DNA of 24,371 nt. It comes from an uncultured Sinobacteraceae bacterium. Lineage in GTDB: Bacteria; Pseudomonadota; Gammaproteobacteria; Steroidobacterales; Steroidobacteraceae. The stretch's first letter is position 1. Each line of letters opens with the position of its first letter. The notes beneath the pieces are model-generated. The model worked only from the letters and a program-made list of their open reading frames with translations, did no database searches and was not told the origin of the DNA. Position numbers and translations under genes: made by a program. Of this stretch, positions 22,781 to 24,371 are shown one piece after another. Location of the stretch: NCBI GenBank assembly GCA_937902995.1, contig CALEKY010000118.1, positions 1 to 24,371 of the forward strand. Direction: 5' to 3'.

Positions 22781-24371
22781 TCAAACCGGCTGCGACGCTC
22801 CGCGCTGTCCGACCCGATACAGCCAATAGCCGACGATCGCGAGCACGATGAGCCCGACGCCTTGGCCGAAGTGAAGCGCCTCGGGCAGTGCGAGGACATC
22901 GGCACGCTTGCTGACGACGATCGCGATTGCGATCGCGATACCCATCAGCGCTTCGCCGGTGATCAATCCCGCGGAGAACAGAATCCCCGGTCGATGCACG
23001 CGATCGCGCAGCGCGTCGTCCTGCGTGCCGACGATGCCATGACGCCGCTCGACGAAGTGCGCGAGTAAGCCGCCGAGGAAGATCGGCACCATGAGCTCGA
23101 GCGGCAGATAGATGCCGATCGCCGCTGCGAGCACCGGCACGCGGAAGCCGGAATTGCGCGACTTCAACCAGCTGTCGATCGCAATCACGATCGCTCCGAC
23201 CACCACGCCCGCGCCGATCATGTCCCACGGCAGCTTGCCGCCGAACAACCCTTTCGCGACCGACGCCATCAGCGTGGCTTGCGGCGCCTGCAGGGAACCG
23301 GGCCGTGTCGGATCGCCGATACCGTAAGCCTCAGCGAGCAGGTTGAGCACCGGCGCCATGACGAGCGCGCAGGAGAACGCGCCGATACCGAGCATCAGCT
23401 GCTGTTTCCAGGGCGTGGCACCGACGATGTAGCCAGCTTTGAGATCCTGCAGATTGTCGCCGCCCACCGCAGCCGCGCAGCAGACGACCGCACCGATCAT
23501 GATGGCGGCGACGGCACCGATCTGCGAGTCCCTGCCCAGGAGCAGCATCAGCACGAACGAGGCGAACAGAATCGTCGCAATGGTGATGCCCGACACCGGA
23601 TTGTTCGACGAACCGACGAGGCCAGCGAGATAAGCGGACACCGACACGAACAAGAAACCGGCGACGATCATGATGATCGTCATCGGCAGGCTCACGACCC
23701 AGCTCTGCACGATTGCCTGATACAGCGCGAACAGCGGCAGCACGAACAGCACGAGTGCGATCAGCATCCATTTCATGGGCAGATCGCGTTCGGTTTCCGC
23801 CACGACCGTACCGGTCCCTTTGCGTGCGGCAGCGATACCGCTCTTGATACCCGCCAGCAGCGAATTGCGCAGCGAGAACAGCGTCCAGATACCGCCGATC
23901 AACATCGTGCCGACGCCGATATAGCGAATGCGATCGCCGCGAATGATCGCCGCCGCTTCTGCCGCCGTCGCACCAGCGACCTTGGCGGCGACTTCAGGGT
24001 CGGTGTCGAGCATGAACGCGTGATAGAACGGGATCGCGATGTTGTAGGCGAAGATGCTGCCCGAGACGACGACGATGCCGATGTTGAGGCCAACGATGTA
24101 ACCGACGCCGAGCAAGGCCGGCGACAGGCCGGTGCCCATGTAGCCGAGATACTTACCGAAGAAGCTCGCACCGGCAGCGTTGTCGGGGATCAGTCGCAAA
24201 CCGCTTTCCGCAGCGAGCTTCACCAAACCGCCGATGCCGGCGGATATTCCAAGGATCTTCAGGCCCGGTCCGGGATTCTCGCCGGCCTTCAACACTTCGG
24301 CGGCTGCCTTGCCTTCGGGGAACGGCAGCGGATTCTCGACGATCATCGAGCGGCGCAGCGGCACGGAGAAC
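22781..24371 (-). CDS. OPT-family oligopeptide/metal-chelate transporter (5' end outside window)
   Basis: Inner-membrane secondary transporter of the oligopeptide transporter superfamily. Bacterial members may move peptides or metal-peptide conjugates; the substrate here cannot be told. The visible part is about 530 residues with repeated hydrophobic helices. The conserved motif NPLPFPEGKAAAEVLKAGE is near its beginning. Other blocks are GVGYIVGLNIGI, SSNNPVSGITIATI, GGDNLQDLKAGYIVGATPWKQQ, and the C-terminal GLITGEALMG. In complete proteins that PEG motif is preceded by well over 100 residues, and the frame stays open (F-S-V-P-L-R-R) to the window edge. The gene is therefore cut by the window, not broken. 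It could be mistaken for a complete gene starting at the GTG at 24364. Confidence 0.9.
   Translation of the reverse strand, partial: FSVPLRRSMIVENPLPFPEGKAAAEVLKAGENPGPGLKILGISAGIGGLVKLAAESGLRLIPDNAAGASFFGKYLGYMGTGLSPALLGVGYIVGLNIGIVVVSGSIFAYNIAIPFYHAFMLDTDPEVAAKVAGATAAEAAAIIRGDRIRYIGVGTMLIGGIWTLFSLRNSLLAGIKSGIAAARKGTGTVVAETERDLPMKWMLIALVLFVLPLFALYQAIVQSWVVSLPMTIIMIVAGFLFVSVSAYLAGLVGSSNNPVSGITIATILFASFVLMLLLGRDSQIGAVAAIMIGAVVCCAAAVGGDNLQDLKAGYIVGATPWKQQLMLGIGAFSCALVMAPVLNLLAEAYGIGDPTRPGSLQAPQATLMASVAKGLFGGKLPWDMIGAGVVVGAIVIAIDSWLKSRNSGFRVPVLAAAIGIYLPLELMVPIFLGGLLAHFVERRHGIVGTQDDALRDRVHRPGILFSAGLITGEALMGIAIAIAIVVSKRADVLALPEALHFGQGVGLIVLAIVGYWLYRVGQRGASQPV

Noticed and set aside
22781..24371. 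Truncated OPT transporter as a pseudogene
   Set aside because: The frame is open to the window edge, so the missing N-terminus is due to the window boundary.

Overview
The window is a dense, roughly 60% GC stretch of bacterial core chromosome. It suggests a gammaproteobacterium. The gene content (alpha2/beta2 glycyl-tRNA synthetase, 804-residue GyrB, glnA with NtrB/NtrC, the rhodanese-grx-secB-gpsA cluster, envC, ctpA) and the gene orders recalled from Pseudomonas and Escherichia point there. A deep-branching, Xanthomonadales/Nevskiales/Steroidobacter-like lineage is my guess, not proven. No rRNA, tRNA, insertion sequence, phage or CRISPR was seen.

Layout. (1) gyrB (3-2417, +) converges on a minus-strand block glyQ-glyS-plsC (6299 down to 2468). 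(2) A 339-bp divergent control region (6300-6638) serves glyQS and glnA. It holds several NtrC boxes, a sigma-54 promoter and a long leader hairpin that covers the glnA Shine-Dalgarno. (3) glnA is followed by two tandem terminators, a DUF4124 envelope protein, and overlapping ntrB-ntrC. This is a complete nitrogen-control module in which NtrB/NtrC would act back on the glnA promoter. (4) A minus-strand class 1B dihydroorotate dehydrogenase is divergent from trmL. trmL is flanked on both sides by short heptanucleotide tandem arrays and ends in a nested inverted repeat. (5) A minus-strand cluster follows: rhodanese (yibN-like), grxC, secB, gpsA. (6) Plus-strand envelope and signalling genes: envC, a GAF/degenerate-GGDEF/EAL protein, the periplasmic S41 protease ctpA, and a membrane GGDEF protein. 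(7) A MAPEG protein (-), a YvlD/holin-4-2-like membrane protein (+), and an OPT-family transporter (-) cut off by the right edge.

How the genes work together. GlnA, NtrB and NtrC form a glutamine/nitrogen circuit. SecB, GpsA, PlsC, Grx and the rhodanese serve export, phospholipid precursors and thiol chemistry. EnvC and CtpA belong to the cell-wall hydrolase control pathway, and two c-di-GMP proteins sit on either side of ctpA. The window looks like two blocks that lie apart in Pseudomonas, gyrB/plsC/glyS/glyQ and glnA/ntrBC/trmL/secB/grx/rhodanese/envC/ctpA, joined head to head. gmhB, gpmI and cysE are absent from the positions they hold in relatives.

I found no clearly new multi-gene system. 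The best leads for something undescribed are the glnA leader hairpin, the heptad arrays and G-quadruplex motif around trmL, and the c-di-GMP pair around ctpA.
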